The position numbers and the translations under genes are program-made. A stretch of 64,000 nucleotides of DNA from Ascaphus truei (lineage: Eukaryota > Chordata > Amphibia > Anura > Ascaphidae), in the NCBI GenBank assembly GCA_036426205.1, contig CM071573.1:40211205-40275204 (forward strand), in the 5' to 3' direction. Positions 46,221 through 56,403 of this stretch are shown piece after piece. Within the stretch, counting starts at the first letter, position 1; each line of letters begins with the position of its first letter. The notes beneath the pieces are model-generated. The model was not told the origin of the DNA and did no database searches. It saw nothing but the letters and a program-made list of their open reading frames with translations.

Positions 46221-49200
46221 CCACATGCTCATTATTTTCTGTTGGAAAACCAAGTAATTATTCCTTTGATGCAAGAGGCAGAAACATGCTCCTCTCTCAC
46301 TAACTAAAACATATTTTCCTGTGATGACCTTTTTCCTGCCTGCAATGCAGATTTGAAGCCACATCCCTCCTCCCCTCCTTCTCCAGGACTTTACATTGGA
46401 TAGACACTCATGGTCAAGACTAGAGGCCCTAAACCCATAGAGAAGGAAAAAGGGCCACACTCTCTTGCCAAAGTGTAAGTACTTAATGCACAAACAAATC
46501 AAATATATATTTCCACATTAATTATAAGACGCACATCCATTCATTATACTTGCAATCTACCTCTAAGATGCAATTCTTTCATTGAAAGGTAAAGGTTTTG
46601 GGCCAACAACAATATCCTGTGTGTTCCTTAGTTGGCCATTCTATAAACAAACTCTCTGATCAGGACCAGGTGGGATACATGCAGGTAAAGAAAACACCTG
46701 AGTGACAAACACTTCCCAATCTAGAAGCCCCTAAGAAATTCAACTGGCTGACTGGGATTTCACCTATAAAACTTTGCTTTTTCCCCTTAATGTTTGGCTT
46801 CTACTCTGTGTATTGAGGACCGTTTTTTTCCTCATGTAACCTGGTTGCAATTATACAGAGCACCTTAAAGCATCCTTCATACACTTCTGTGCTCTGTTTC
46901 TGGGATTCTGTCCTACCCGTTATTCTTGCAATACCGCGCCTCCTCTTCCCAACCTCTCCAGCAGCGTGGGATCCCAAACTGTGACCAATGACGTGTACGT
47001 TAGAAGGAGAGTAGCCAAAATTGTTCTAAAAAAAGAAATTAATGGGGGGAAAAAGATGGGAAATGGCACATTAATGTCTTATTATGAATTACAATCTTAG
47101 GTTGGTTTCGGAAAGCACTGGAATAGTATATAGTCCGTTCCATACAATAATTAACCACATTAATTAATTAAAGAGTTGTAAGAATGGTGATGCTTCTCAA
47201 AAAAAAACCGCAAAAATAATCCTCATCTTTGTACAGTAAAATCAGGAGTAATCACATTATTTTCAGTTGTAAACGTCCCACTATAGATTAAAGACCAATG
47301 CAAACTTTGTAAGCTTTTGCAGATCACTTTAGCTTCCTGTTCTATGGTCCCAAATACAAGACTGCAAAACTAAGTTTTTAGGCACATATTTACTAAGCAG
47401 TGCTCTGCCATAATACACCGTTCAGTGGATTAACTTGAAAAGGGTACAAGGTGTCTCCTGGGACCATTCAGTAAAGACAGCGTTTGGAAAGTCCTCTTTT
47501 CTCTCTTCTCTCTCGTGATTTCCACATATATACGTTTTACATACTGAAAGGATGTCAATAAAATAGGCCACTTCTGCCCCCACGACGCGGATATTGTTTG
47601 ATGCCTGTGAATAGAGCGTACGGGATCCACCACTCCAGTCAATGCAAAAACAGTTCACATCTTCCACTTGTAACATCCTCTGAAAAAATAAACAAAGTAT
47701 AAAAACAGTAAATCTATTGCCCCTGAGTTTGAGAATAGAGAGGTTCTTGTTGGTTTGGATTGATAGGGACAGGGGTCTAATGATCCAAGTTTCCAAACTG
47801 CAGGCAGGAAACCTTCCCCAGATCTGCCAAGGGAAAAAGCTCCCAAGGAGATCCCTTTGTAATAACCCGAAGCTGGAATGTGCACCAGTGTCACAGGAGA
47901 TTGTCAATAATAAGATGGCCCTAAGAGCTGTGCATCAACGTCTCCAGCAAAAGTGAGCACAACCAATTGTATCAGCTTTATCAAACTAAAACATCAGGAA
48001 TGACACAGTACAGTTTTTTTTTGCTGCATCTTTGCCCTACATTTGTAGTTGAAAGACGTTGATACAGATGTAACCATCTGTGTGCCAAGTGTAAAACTGT
48101 ACTTTATAAATAAAAATAAACATTTGAAGTAATTTGGCAAATATGACACTCAGACTCAGTGAGTCGAGATATATTTCCTAGGGTTTGTACAGTAGCAATT
48201 TGCACTAAGCTTCAATTAATCAATGTTTTTATACCCAAGGGTTTCTCTGCACAACCAGCTTGAATATCAATAACACAGTATATATTAAAAAAAAAGAAAA
48301 AAGATATATATATATATCTTTTTTTTTTTTTTTACAGGAAATGTATAGATACCCTATGTAAGAGTATGCTAGAACCAGGGTGGTTTGTGATTCAATGAGA
48401 TACTCTCTGAAGTTTTGGACAAAAGACTCACAAATCTCTATGTCCAAACTTTATCATAGTTTTCACAATAAATAGCAGATTTGCATACATATAAAAGAAT
48501 GAAGGGGTTTGAAAGCAAACAAACGTCTGTGACATCATCACAATGGTGAAGAAATTAAAATGGCAGTGGGTCGGACACGTCACAAGAAGAACTGACCATC
48601 GTTGGACAAAAATGGTACTCAACTTTATTCCAAGGGAAATGAAAAAACCAAGACGCTGACCAAAAGCAAGATTGGAGGAACAAATCAGAAAATGTGTTGA
48701 AGAAATGTGGATAAAAGAGGCTGAAATCACAGTACCTGGAAAATCCTTGGGGAGGCTTCATCCAGCATTGTGGAGACAAGGAAGACACAATAAGGTGAGC
48801 GCAAGCCAGAAAAAAAAAACAAAAACAGAAACAGCAAAATATAAGTCACACAATAGCCTAAATTGCTAAAAATTGAATGGATGGAGGGAGGGGAAATAGG
48901 ATGAACGGAAGTAATACAAAATCACTCACACGGCCATGTGTAAGTTGCTTGCTTCATGGATCACTGGTCCTGACGGAGATCTCAGGAGAGAAGGAGGGGA
49001 GAACAGCAATAGGTGTATGTCACTGTTAAGTGACAATAAATGATGGGGTGGATAAAATAGATATAAAAACCACTCACATGGCCATATGTGAGTGTAGACA
49101 CTCAGAGATAATCCCAGCCTTATAGGTGGAGCACAATCCTCTTTGGTAAATCACAGGCAAGGTAAGCCAGGTAAAAAACAGAACTTTAATTAATAAAAAA

Positions 49201-52200
49201 GTAAAAAGTCCAATTGGAAATGTTCCAGAACTCACGGCAGCTCTCCTGTATGGCGCAATCGGCGCACAGCGTGTCTACACTCCTATTTCCCCTCCTTCCA
49301 CCCATTCAATTTTTAGCAATTTAGGCTATTGTGTGACTTATATTTTGCTGTTTCTGTTTTTGTTTTTTTCTGGCTTGCGCTCGCCTTATTGTGTATTCAT
49401 ACTGTGAGGATCCTGGGAGATCAGTTACCGGCTGAGCAGCAGCAAAGACCAGCGGCTTGTATTGCATGATTATATTATTTATGTGCATCATTGCCACCTA
49501 TCTACATCCACTTTGAACTCCAACTAGATTTTGGTTATTAGTGTGTATAATTGTGAGGAGCGCCCCAATTTTCTTGTATATAATTGTGGAGACAAGGACT
49601 GATGATGTGATATATATGTGTGAAGTAAGTATATAGTGTGAGGTGGAGAGACGTAGATCAAGAGAAGAATGTAGACTGCGTGTGGGAGACTTCTTGGAAA
49701 TTAGGTCTGAGATGTAGACAAGAGTGGTATTGTGTATAACCTTGTGTTGTGTTGTGTATAGACACTACAAGTGTCTTGATTTTGACTTTGTAGGGCATGG
49801 CTAGTCAAATGTAGCAAAATAGCTATATATGCATTGTATAGAGTTTGAGAATAAAAAGTCTGTTTTTTGGGAGCCCATCCATAGTTTGTTTTCCATTACC
49901 TTGCACATATCTATCAGCCAGCTCTCCTCCCCTTTGTCAATGAATCCATGTATAATGAAACGGCTTTTTCTGCTGGTCCTGAAATTCGATGCAGAAATTG
50001 TGGAAGGATTTAAAGCACTGATCTCCTGTGGTACACAAAGAAATGGTTAGGAAGAACATAGTGCTCATTCCCTTTTTTTTTTTAGTATAGTGAAAAGTGG
50101 GGGGAACACAATTAATGCAAACAGAAAAGGAAAAAAAATCTGCGCTATTAATATCTGTAGAGACAAACTGGATTGCCAAACTTGATCTCTGGGTCAGCAA
50201 ATGAAACTCACATCCAGATAGGAAATCTAAAAACAGAAAGTGGAAGCCCTGCCCCCATAGTGCGATCAAATGTTATATTCAATAGACATGATCACAATGA
50301 TTATAGTGCAACAGAGCACTGAGAAAAGATCAAAAATAGCAGATAAAAACAAAGTAACAAATCCAGCCACAAAACTAACAAGATATTGCCCTTACTAGAC
50401 AACAACAGAACCAAGTTCCATAAATCGATGCTACCAGGACTTGGTTACATGCAACCGTCAGTACCGAGACTGATGTGCAGATATATGTAGTCTCTATTAA
50501 GATTGCTTGAAGAGGGAACTGTCAACGCAGCATGGATTGAGTAAAATAATACTTGAAGCAAGGTGAGGTGTGTAAATAAATGCCCTGGTTGATAATACAG
50601 ATGACCGCTAATAAAAGAGCCCACTCTGGTTCTCTTCCTATTGGACTACCTCCCTAGAGCTTTAACACCCCTGCAGTGTCAATAATAACATTCTCCTTTA
50701 TTAACAACATGTGGTGAGGAGATAAGTAATACTCACAGTCCATTGCTGTTCCTTCTTGATTGGTGTGCCTCACGTTGTGTAGATATGCAGGAAATCCAGT
50801 GAGAAAAAACGGAGCACAGCAGCAGCAAAAAACGCAGCTACAATTTGGAGACTACATAAAAACAACTTTAATATGAAAGTGACAATATGGCACAGGCAGA
50901 GTAAAAATACTAATGCGTTTCACGCTTATTACAGCGCTTCATCTGACGTGTTTTTTCTCACTGGATTTATTGCCCTTAGTATATGCCACTAGTTCAGAAG
51001 TATAGTAGCAGTGTCTTTTAGAGCCTTCCCGGGAGAAACTCCCAGCTGAACTCTGATGGAATCCTGGAGCAGCATCTTTGCGTTCTGTGTCTCAGGGGAG
51101 GTATCTAGCCAAACTGCGAATTGCGTGAAAGTTCGTCCCAACGCGTTTCATTGTCTAGCAACTTCATCAGGGATCCGTGATGCAATATCTTATTTTTGTT
51201 GCTGGATTTGTTACTTTGTTTTTATCTGCTATTTTTTTTTCATTTCTTCTCAGTGCTCTGTTGTACTATGATCCTTGTGATCATTTCTAATAAATATAAC
51301 ATTTGATCGCACTACGGGGGCATGCATTTCTTTTTGGTTTTTAACACAATTAATGCATCCACTTTTACAGATGTGGGAATGTCTTCAAAAGTGCTTTGCA
51401 AAATGTTTATTGTATTTGATGTAAATTACACTTTTTGCAGAAATGTCCCAAAAATTACAACAATTGGTCATACATAAAAGGCCAGATGACCTTACACTTT
51501 GACTTTTAAGTCTTCGCAAATTGTTTAAACAAAGCTTAATGATATCTGCGGGGCAAAAAAAAGAGCACATTTCGCTGGGTTCGAATGTGCTAATTTATCA
51601 TGTCTCTTTTCTCTTCCGTTCATCTGGATGGAAGCAGCGTGCTCATCTCACCACATTAATTTGGAGCCTCATAAAGAAGACTTGAAGATTGTTTAAAGTA
51701 TCTGCGATTATTTTCACTGGAATAAAGGAGACTTTACAGGTTAATTACTTACTTAACACTGTGGTTTCTGGGGTTATTAATATAATGATTTTATGTATGT
51801 GTTTTTTTTCCCCAACTAGTTCTGGATTTCAACTTTATTTTTTCTATAAGGGATGCCAAATAGATTTCTGAATTTGGCAACTTCTGCACCATTGAGTAGC
51901 AGAAATAAAGAAAAAAAAAACGATAATTTACCCGATAAACTCTTTGCAGGGTTTATTGAATTTGGGGGGGTAATAAATAAGAAGGCAGCCCCTTTCAATG
52001 GAGAATAAATTGATTTTTCCCCCAATGTTGTTTTGGATATCTCTATTGTCCCTTTATTACAGTAAATTAAGAGAAGACGGATTTAGCATGTTTTCCAATG
52101 GTTTTACAAAAAACGTGCCAAAGCTACAGTACCTCTCCAGGGTAGATTTATTAGAGCCCTTAATACAGGGGTGGCCAACTCCAGTCCTCAAGGGTCATCA

Positions 52201-54868
52201 ATAGGTCATGTTTTCATCCCTGCTTCAGCAAAGGTGGCTGAATCAGTGGCTCAGTCAATAACAGTACATGTGGCTCTTCAGCACGGGGGGCTTCGACTGA
52301 GCCACTGACTTAGCCCCCTGTGCTGAAGCAGGGTTATCCTGAAAACTTGACCTGTTGGTGGCCCTTGAGGACTGGAGTTGGCCACCCCTGTATTAATACT
52401 TTTAGTAAGTAACATGAAGACTTACTTGAAAGTTATTAGGATTGTCTTTAGTGTACATCAGGAAGCGAGTATTGATCTTTTCCGGTGACCAAGGTAACTG
52501 TGCTATTGGCCTCTCCACTGTTCCGGCCCATGGGACATTGTCCGAGAAACATCCAATTCTTGAATAGCAGACTTCTCCCCCTGGGGAACGGGTCAAATAG
52601 GCAGGGGCACATTTGTCATTCTATATAACGTGACTCTTTCACACTGGTCCAAAGGCAAGTGACATAAAGTTATGTTGCGGGGACTTAACAAGGAGACCAC
52701 ATTTACAACAAGCTCTTCCTTTAATTTAATGGGAACTGAAACTGAAAGCTTATAAACAGAAAAGAAGTACTACTTAGACAGGACTGTCCAACTCTATTCC
52801 TCAAGGGCCACAAACAGGTTAGGTTTTAAGGATATACCTGCTTCAGGACAGATGGCTCAGTCAAAATGACTGAGCTACCGATTGAGTCACCTGTGCTGAA
52901 GCAGGGATAACCTTAAAACCTGACCTGTTGTTGGCCCCCAAGGACTAGAGTTGGCCACTCCTGACTTAGAACATCTGAGTAACCAATCACACTGCACCCA
53001 GGCATATTGCAGCTACTGTACATGCACATCTGTCACCTCCTACAGAATGCAGTGGCCCTCTTACACTCATGTCACAATTAGACTATACTATACACAAAGT
53101 AATACTATCTATAAACATGAAGTTCCTCACCTTTCACACTCGCTACTAGGAAGATAACTGTTGTCAAAATGTCAAACATCTGGAAATAGAGAACACAATT
53201 GGTATAATACATTGCTTGTTGAAGCTCAAAAAACACCGAACAAGCTTTTCTGACCCTATTTACTGTAGTCCTTGAAATATTTAATACCGGGTGCTCAACT
53301 CCAGTCCTCAAGTCCCTTTAACAGGTCAGGTTTTCAGGATATCCCTGCTTCAGCTCAGGTGACTCAGTCGAAGACCGAGTCTCTGAGTCACCTGTGCTGA
53401 AGCAGAGATTGATTGAGCCACCTGTGCTGAAGCTGGGATATCCTGTAATCCTGACCTGTTGGAAGGGGAGGAGGGGGATTAAGGATTAGAGTTTAGCACC
53501 CCTGATCTACTGTAATGTATAATAATAAAAAAGAACTTTGAAGATTACCCATAAGCACTTACTGATGCGTTAACTTCAGTTAGAGCATCGCTACATCACC
53601 AACGACTTCTGTGGATCTGGGTGTTAATGTCTATCCAGATGTGGGAAGCTGTATCAGACGTACTGTACACAATCGTAGCAAGCTCAAACCCCAGTATTAT
53701 ATTTCTATATTTAATAATGCCAACTGGGGCGTTACTGGGAAAGGGATCTCAAATTTACAACAGTAAATAAAGAAGCCCCAATATGACAAATTATTTAGTT
53801 AACTCATATATATGTTTATTTATAAAATGTGTTACCAGGAACTAATACATTGAGTGTTACCTCTCGTTTTCAAGTACGTCCTGGGCACAGAGTTATGATG
53901 ACAAAAACTTTTTTACATTAAGTAAACCGGTTATACATTACAGTATGTATAAAGACATTGCATAAACAATTTAACATATTTTATCTTTTAGGCGTATGAA
54001 AGTGTCTCTCTAGGTCTAAACCACACCTTTAAAAACCACTGCTGCAAGCGCCTGAAAATGAATGACACTATCTGTTGCACTACCTCTTTCATCATCAGTT
54101 TAACAAGAAGCATTAGGGAGAGTTTCTTAGCACCAGCATTTGCTTAATGTGTGATTAATTTTACAAATGCTTTGTTGGCTTCCCTGTCACTGCTAATTAA
54201 CTGATTGAAACTCTGCACAGAGAACATTTGGCATTTGAGCATAATAAGGCTACAATAATAAACAAATAAGATTTACCAACATTGCACAAGTAAGCATTAA
54301 GGAGAATACAGAACTCAAATCAAGAATACTCATTTGGGAAAAACACCATTTCTTGTGGTCGAGAAAAAGATTAGTATTCAATCCAGCAAACACAAAATCA
54401 AATGACCGTTTTGCATTTGTTGCTTTCAATAAGTATCATGTTGGAAAGGGGTTCTCAACTCCAGTTCTCAAGACCCCCCTAACAACAAGTCAGATTTTAA
54501 GGATATCCCTGCTTCAGCACAGGTGGCTCAGTCAAAGTCTTGAGGACTGTAGTTGAGAACCCCTGATGTAAGACATTTGATGTTAATGCAACTAAATCCT
54601 AATTTCCTGTTAGAGGTGATAACCCGTGTACACCTGACAACAACTTCAAAGCTACACATGAAAATATATGAAATACTCAAGAAATACAAGGTATGGATTG
54701 CAGCAAGTTGGGGAATGGATACAGTGTCTCTATGCTTTCACTGCATGGTACAAGGCATCATCCACACAAAATAGGCTTTTAAAATATATTATGGATTGCA
54801 TGGTCACTTTTGGAAGAGTTGTAATTTAGAATAATTTAGCGCTAGAAATTACTTACCATGTAATTCAT
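44646..54868 (-). CDS. Gene A: pancreatic lipase family (PNLIP-like), exons 1-10
   Basis: Secreted triacylglycerol lipase of the pancreatic lipase family, which hydrolyses dietary fat in the gut lumen. Nine coding exons (53179 down to 44646) join in phase to 353 codons with GT-AG borders. They give a signal peptide (residues 1-16), the alpha/beta-hydrolase domain, the GHSLG nucleophile (Ser171), the acid in GLDPAEP (Asp194) and the histidine in [10 protein letters not shown] (His281). The lid is bounded by Cys255 and Cys279. The active-type LDPAEP motif argues against the inactive PNLIPRP1 form. The family's PLAT domain (about 110 residues, colipase binding) should follow, but I could not find its exons below 44646. 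Both cysteines of one conserved disulfide are replaced (Ser303, Gly314). Orthology to PNLIP, PNLIPRP1 or PNLIPRP2 is not decided, so no symbol is given. Confidence 0.9.
44987..45105 (-). CDS. Gene A exon 9: catalytic histidine
   Basis: 119 nt, acceptor TTCCAG, donor GTAAGA. It encodes [16 protein letters not shown] with His281 and the lid-closing Cys279, then [11 protein letters not shown] conserved Cys is Ser here (residue 303). Confidence 0.95.
45250..45369 (-). CDS. Gene A exon 8: lid domain
   Basis: 120 nt, acceptor TTTCAG, donor GTAATT. It encodes [17 protein letters not shown] followed by [15 protein letters not shown], the lid helix that moves on interfacial activation. Ends in phase 1. 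Confidence 0.95.
45436..45640 (+). repeat. tRNA-derived SINE, second copy
   Basis: GGTTCAAATCCCAGTGTCAG, CAAGTCACTTTATCTCC, CCTCAGGCACCAAAAT, then AGCACTATACAAG. Same family as 7097-7395. Lies in gene A intron 7. Confidence 0.7.
45723..45842 (-). CDS. Gene A exon 7: catalytic aspartate
   Basis: 120 nt, acceptor CACAG, donor GTACTG. It encodes [13 protein letters not shown] with the acid residue Asp194, then [19 protein letters not shown], both hallmark blocks. Confidence 0.95.
45947..46097. repeat. Foldback with about 55-bp arms
   Basis: GTACGATGCCGTTTC...AGACAGCACTCAGGTAA pairs with the inverted TTACCTGAGTGCTGTGTG...GAAACAGTATCGTAC around a spacer of about 45 nt. Shares the GATAC-GTT-C and GACAGCACTC motifs with 31799-31928. 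In gene A intron 6. Confidence 0.8.
46169..46220. repeat. TA microsatellite
   Basis: Uninterrupted (TA)n in gene A intron 6. Confidence 0.95.
46917..47025 (-). CDS. Gene A exon 6: catalytic serine
   Basis: 109 nt, acceptor TTTTTAG, donor GTAGGA. It encodes [19 protein letters not shown] with the nucleophile in GHSLG (residue 171) and ends ARITG in phase 1. Confidence 0.95.
47545..47679 (-). CDS. Gene A exon 5
   Basis: 135 nt (45 codons), acceptor TTTCAG, donor GTATGT. It encodes [12 protein letters not shown] (partner cysteine) and [17 protein letters not shown], the helix preceding the nucleophile strand. Confidence 0.95.
47680..48518. other. Part of gene A intron 4
   Basis: AT-rich. Short TA run and A/T-rich inverted repeat at 48280-48335. 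No gene. Confidence 0.4.
48519..48784 (+). pseudogene. LINE 3' coding remnant
   Basis: [19 protein letters not shown], then [14 protein letters not shown] and [12 protein letters not shown] blocks, resemble the C-terminal tail found in many RTE/R4-type LINE polymerases (KWRWAGHVARM-type). One stop is visible. Plus strand, in gene A intron 4. Confidence 0.65.
48784..49397. mobile_element. Foldback element with about 117-bp arms
   Basis: Left arm 48784-48901 and right arm 49281-49397 are inverted copies (ACACAATAAGGTGAGCGCAA / TTGCGCTCGCCTTATTGTGT; CAATTTTTAGCAATTTAGGC in both). The spacer holds short repeats with CACTCACAYGGCCATRTG. It may be a Penelope-derived terminal repeat pair. A GAGCGCCCCAATTTTCTTGT block typical of such repeats follows at 49558. 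Confidence 0.75.
49900..50025 (-). CDS. Gene A exon 4
   Basis: 126 nt (42 codons), acceptor CACAG, donor GTAATG. It contains [16 protein letters not shown], the conserved hydrolase strand and oxyanion region, and ends in DMCK, the first cysteine of the second family disulfide. Confidence 0.95.
50912..50950 (-). ncRNA. Hammerhead-ribozyme-like core, diverged
   Basis: Reads CAGATGA, a GCGCT/AGCGT stem, then GAAAC. The canonical CTGATGA has one change. Stem I and III pairing not established. Confidence 0.3.
51138..51175 (-). ncRNA. Hammerhead-ribozyme-like core
   Basis: Reads CTGATGA (51170-51164), a short GTTG/CAAT stem II, then GAAACGCGTTGG. Core matches the hammerhead consensus. Activity is inference. 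Confidence 0.35.
52166..52390. mobile_element. Palindromic MITE, CAGGGGTGGCCAACTCCAG family
   Basis: A 225-bp copy with matching 28-bp terminal inverted repeats. Internal halves also mirror each other (GCTTCAGCA...TGCTGAAGC). Flanks CCTTAATA/TATTAATA suggest an aged 8-bp duplication (hAT). In gene A intron 3. Confidence 0.85.
52426..52580 (-). CDS. Gene A exon 3
   Basis: 155 nt, acceptor CCCCAG, donor GTAAGT. It encodes the mature N terminus with the EVCY..GCF cysteine pair, the W-x-G-T-x-E-R-P segment, and NTRFLMYT...NPNNFQ, which is near-diagnostic for pancreatic lipases. Ends in phase 0. Confidence 0.95.
52779..52963. mobile_element. Palindromic MITE, same family
   Basis: CAGGACTGTCCAACTC...GAGTTGGCCACTCCTG with ACTTAGA on both sides. 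In gene A intron 2. Confidence 0.85.
53131..53179 (-). CDS. Gene A exon 2: signal peptide
   Basis: 49 nt, acceptor CCAG, donor GTGAGG. It encodes Met followed by a hydrophobic run ([11 protein letters not shown]) ending in KG, a typical lipase secretion signal. Ends in phase 1. Confidence 0.9.
53287..53505. mobile_element. Palindromic MITE, same family
   Basis: Starts near CGGGTGCTCAACTCCAGTCC and ends GTTTAGCACCCCTGA, with duplicated internal GAGYCACCTGTGCTGAAGC. Upstream of exon 2, in gene A intron 1. Confidence 0.8.
53818..54010 (-). repeat. L2-like LINE 3' tail fragment
   Basis: Shares TTATTTATAAAATGTGTT, ATACATTGAGWGTTACCTCT and GACATTGCAT with the tail at 38.69-38.85 kb. Confidence 0.65.
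54447..54565. mobile_element. Palindromic MITE, same family, internally shortened
   Basis: AGGGGTTCTCAACTCCAG...GTTGAGAACCCCTG, 119 bp. In gene A intron 1. Confidence 0.8.
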
Positions 54869-54900
54869 TCCACAGCAGCTTCTCTCTCTGAACTGTTGCC
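54857..54900 (-). CDS. Gene A exon 1 (5' UTR, possible start codon)
   Basis: A donor site (GTAAGT on the minus strand, 54851-54856) directly follows an ATG. In-frame ATGs at 54868 and 54859 would splice in frame to the exon 2 ATG. The 5' boundary is not determined and no clear TATA box is visible, so the upper coordinate is approximate. Confidence 0.55.
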
Positions 54901-56403
54901 AGTCAGAGTATCAGCACTGAAATACACCTGCCAAATGGGAGGGAGGAGTCATATCTAGTCAAAGGTTCATTAGCATGCCCTGTGCCACAGAAATGGGAAT
55001 CGCATGGTAGTTTAGTGGTTCTCAAATCGTGGTCCGTGAAACCCTTTAAAGTTTTTTTTCTTTCATATTCCTGCAGTCGTGAGGTTTTATTCATGAGAGG
55101 ATGAGCTTTATAGTCAAGTCCAGTGTTTTTGAAAGCTGTGTTATAGCGACTGTATATATTGATGACACAGCCCATATGGCGGTCCTCCAAAGTTATTGTT
55201 CACAAATCAGTGGTCTACAATGAGGAACGGGTGAGAGTCGCAGCACATTCGGCAAACTTTAACTTGCGTTATTAACGCATCCGATAAAGACGCATTAATC
55301 ATGTGCGTTACCTAAAGCTAATGGAAATCTTGTTATAAATATTGAGAAATGTTACATTTTAACACTTAACTTTTTCAATTATTTATAGTGTCCTGACTTT
55401 GCTTGTTTTAATTGTACATTAATAAAAATGAAGTATTAATTATTGTTGTATGCATGGATATACATTATTGTACACCTATACATTAGTCATTATTACATTA
55501 TATACCATATTACTGCACACAAAAATATCACCAATCACTACAAACCATACTACAGTTCATAATGTGCTCCAGACATTTATATAATCCCTAATATTTATAT
55601 TTGTAGCACATTAAACTTTTTGGAATTAAAGGGTTAAGTCCTATACTCATTACATTGCTTTTAGGCTATTCCAGAAATAGCTCAATAATAATTAGGGACT
55701 GGATTTTATTTTTCTTTCATTTTATTAATTTAACCAAATGTTTCTTTTCAATATATTCTTTTAAATTTATTTTGAGTGTTCAGTGTCTTTTTTTGCATGG
55801 TTGAAATAGGCCATTAATGAGGGAATTCACGTTTTCTGGTGCAACACTGTATGCTGTTCTGATGTCTTGAAATAAAACCTCCATATACTAACCCAAATAG
55901 CACATTTTGCAGTATAAATTTTCAGTAAACACAGTCTTTTTTTTCTAATTTGATGCAGTGAGACACCATATGGTTCGAACACAGGAGAATACAAGGTCAG
56001 AGATATTTTTCCAGTAAACTGATCCTAAATTTGATTAAAAGGCCATGGGTAAATAAACAAAGACTGCGATAAACCAAGGACACCCATGTAATCTGCTAAA
56101 TTACTGCCTCAGAAAACAAACTAAATAAGAATGTATAGAACTCTCCTAATCAAACCTGCCAGAAAAACATTTTGGTTCATAGTCATATAATTGATTATTA
56201 GAAGAAAATAATTAGTATAGAAGGGAGAAGAGATCTCGGTTATAGCAGCAAGGAAAGTAGAATTGAAAGATCAGTACGAGACTCGCCTTCTTTTCTCAGC
56301 ATGTTAATGATTCTTCAAAGCATGAATAAGGTTGAGACCCCTTTACAATCCTGCGTGGTTATTACCAATACTATGGGAAAGGTTAAATAGCCAACGGTAC
56401 ATA
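54901..56403. other. Upstream flank of gene A
   Basis: AT-rich. 55013-55200 may contain a decayed hAT-type repeat (GTGGTTCTCAAATCGTGGTC near the left, ATCAGTGGTC near the right). No gene seen. Confidence 0.4.

Larger units (their letters stand above)
50225..51345. mobile_element. Foldback element with about 165-bp arms and hammerhead-like cores
   Basis: Arms 50225-50395 and 51181-51345 are inverted (GTGCGATCAAATGTTATATT / AATATAACATTTGATCGCAC; TTTTATCTGCTATTTTT in both). The interior holds two CUGAUGA...GAAAC cores on the minus strand. Lies in gene A intron 3. Confidence 0.75.
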
